DNA of 6,083 nt from Desulfovibrionales bacterium (GTDB lineage Bacteria > Desulfobacterota > Desulfovibrionia > Desulfovibrionales > Desulfomicrobiaceae): positions 1 to 6,083 of the forward strand of contig JAAYGZ010000192.1 of NCBI GenBank assembly GCA_012727515.1. Reading direction: 5' to 3'. The notes below the pieces were generated by a model. It was not told the DNA's origin, ran no database searches, and worked only from the letters and a program-made list of their open reading frames with translations. Of the stretch, positions 5,382-6,083 are shown piece by piece. Position 1 is the first letter of the stretch, and every line of letters begins with the position of its first letter. A program made the position numbers and the translations under genes.

Positions 5382-6083
5382 ACACAGCCATTGTGCTTGG
5401 CGGAGCCACCGGACTTTTAGGGCAGGCCCTGCGCGAAACCCTGCTGGCCCAGGGCTGGACTGTCCACGCGCCCAAACGCAATGAGCTGGACCTGTTTAAC
5501 CGGGCCGCAGTGGAAGCATATTGCTCCTCAACCCATGCCACAGTGCTTTTTAACACCGTGGCTCATACCGGGGTTGATCAGGCTGAAGACGAGCCAGAAG
5601 CAGCTGATCGCCTGAACCGCCAGCTGCCTTTTGTGCTTGGCCAGGCTGCCCAGACCTTAGGCCTGTACCTTGTTCACTACAGCACGGATTTTGTCTTTAA
5701 CGGCAAAAAACATACCGCCTACACTCCGGAAGATCTGACAGACCCCCTCTCTGTGTATGGACGCACAAAACTGCACGGCGAACGCGAACTCCAGAATCTG
5801 GGCCTAAGCCACCTGCTTATTATCCGCACGGCCTGGCTCTTTGGCCCCCATAAAACCAATTTTGTACGCCGGATTTTAGAACTGGCTGCCACCAGACCAG
5901 AGCTGGGCATTGTCCACGATCAGGTGGGTAGCCCAACCTTTACCCTGGACCTGGCGGCACATTCCCTGGCCCTGGTGGAGCGCCAGGCCACAGGCATCTT
6001 TCATGTGGCCAATGCTGGCCAGGCCAGTTGGTGTGAGCTGGCGGCTGAAGCGGTGCAGTGCGCGGATATTCATTGCCAGGTCC
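5378..6083 (+). CDS. rfbD: dTDP-4-dehydrorhamnose reductase, 3' end outside the window
   Basis: RmlD/RfbD reduces dTDP-4-keto-L-rhamnose to dTDP-L-rhamnose with NAD(P)H, the last step of the pathway begun by RfbA and RfbB. The frame is open for 235 codons to the window edge; the family is about 290 residues, so roughly the last fifth is missing. The Rossmann motif is GGATGLLG (8-15). NTVAHTGVDQAEDEPEAA (59-76) matches the family's N-x-x-A-x-T-x-V-D-x-A-E segment. YSTDFVFNG (101-109) and Tyr127-x3-Lys131 in YGRTKLHGE supply the catalytic Thr, Tyr and Lys. RTAWLFG (150-156), NFVRRIL (161-167), VHDQVGSPTF (179-188) and GIFHVANAG (206-214) continue the family pattern. It overlaps the rfbB stop by four bases, so the pair forms one operon. 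Because it runs off the edge it has no visible stop and is easy to miss. Nothing unusual is seen in the visible part. Confidence 0.93.
   Translation, partial: MNTAIVLGGATGLLGQALRETLLAQGWTVHAPKRNELDLFNRAAVEAYCSSTHATVLFNTVAHTGVDQAEDEPEAADRLNRQLPFVLGQAAQTLGLYLVHYSTDFVFNGKKHTAYTPEDLTDPLSVYGRTKLHGERELQNLGLSHLLIIRTAWLFGPHKTNFVRRILELAATRPELGIVHDQVGSPTFTLDLAAHSLALVERQATGIFHVANAGQASWCELAAEAVQCADIHCQV

Overview
This is a bacterial chromosomal segment, dense with genes and moderately GC-rich, carrying four genes and parts of others. Leucine is mostly encoded by CTG, and the words GGCC, CTGGCC and CAGGCC are very frequent. Protein style and gene content (anaerobic-type CobD and CbiP, an Uup-type ABC-F protein, TrmL, and RmlB/RmlD) fit a Gram-negative bacterium. 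Desulfobacterota, in particular Desulfovibrionales, is my best guess, but this is an impression from the proteins and not something the window proves.

Layout. Positions 1-1776 (+) form one uninterrupted reading frame, already open at the window edge. It encodes the C-terminal end of a threonine-phosphate decarboxylase (CobD, a PLP enzyme), then a proline-rich linker, then a complete cobyric acid synthase (CbiP/CobQ). It therefore appears to be a two-enzyme fusion, although the CbiP part alone could be mistaken for a free-standing gene. Positions 1777-1877 are a roughly 100-base gap with an imperfect dyad and no clear ribosome-binding site; the frame of the next gene is open right through it. 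Positions 1878-3755 (+) encode an Uup-like ABC-F ATPase. Converging on it after only 19 bases is trmL (3775-4236, minus strand), a tRNA wobble-base 2'-O-methyltransferase. A 119-base divergent intergenic region (4237-4355) with several short repeats and mutually exclusive small hairpins precedes the rhamnose genes: rfbB/rmlB (4356-5381, +), overlapping by ATGA with rfbD/rmlD (from 5378, +), which runs off the right edge.

How the genes work together. CobD makes aminopropanol phosphate and CbiP makes adenosylcobyric acid, and these are the two molecules joined by the next cobalamin enzyme (CbiB). A fusion of the two therefore makes pathway sense. Uup and TrmL are translation-related housekeeping proteins with no evident link to cobalamin. 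RmlB and RmlD are steps 2 and 4 of dTDP-L-rhamnose synthesis and are clearly translationally coupled; rfbA and rfbC are not visible and may lie downstream. I see no mobile element, CRISPR array, RNA gene or defence system. The most notable item is the CobD-CbiP fusion.
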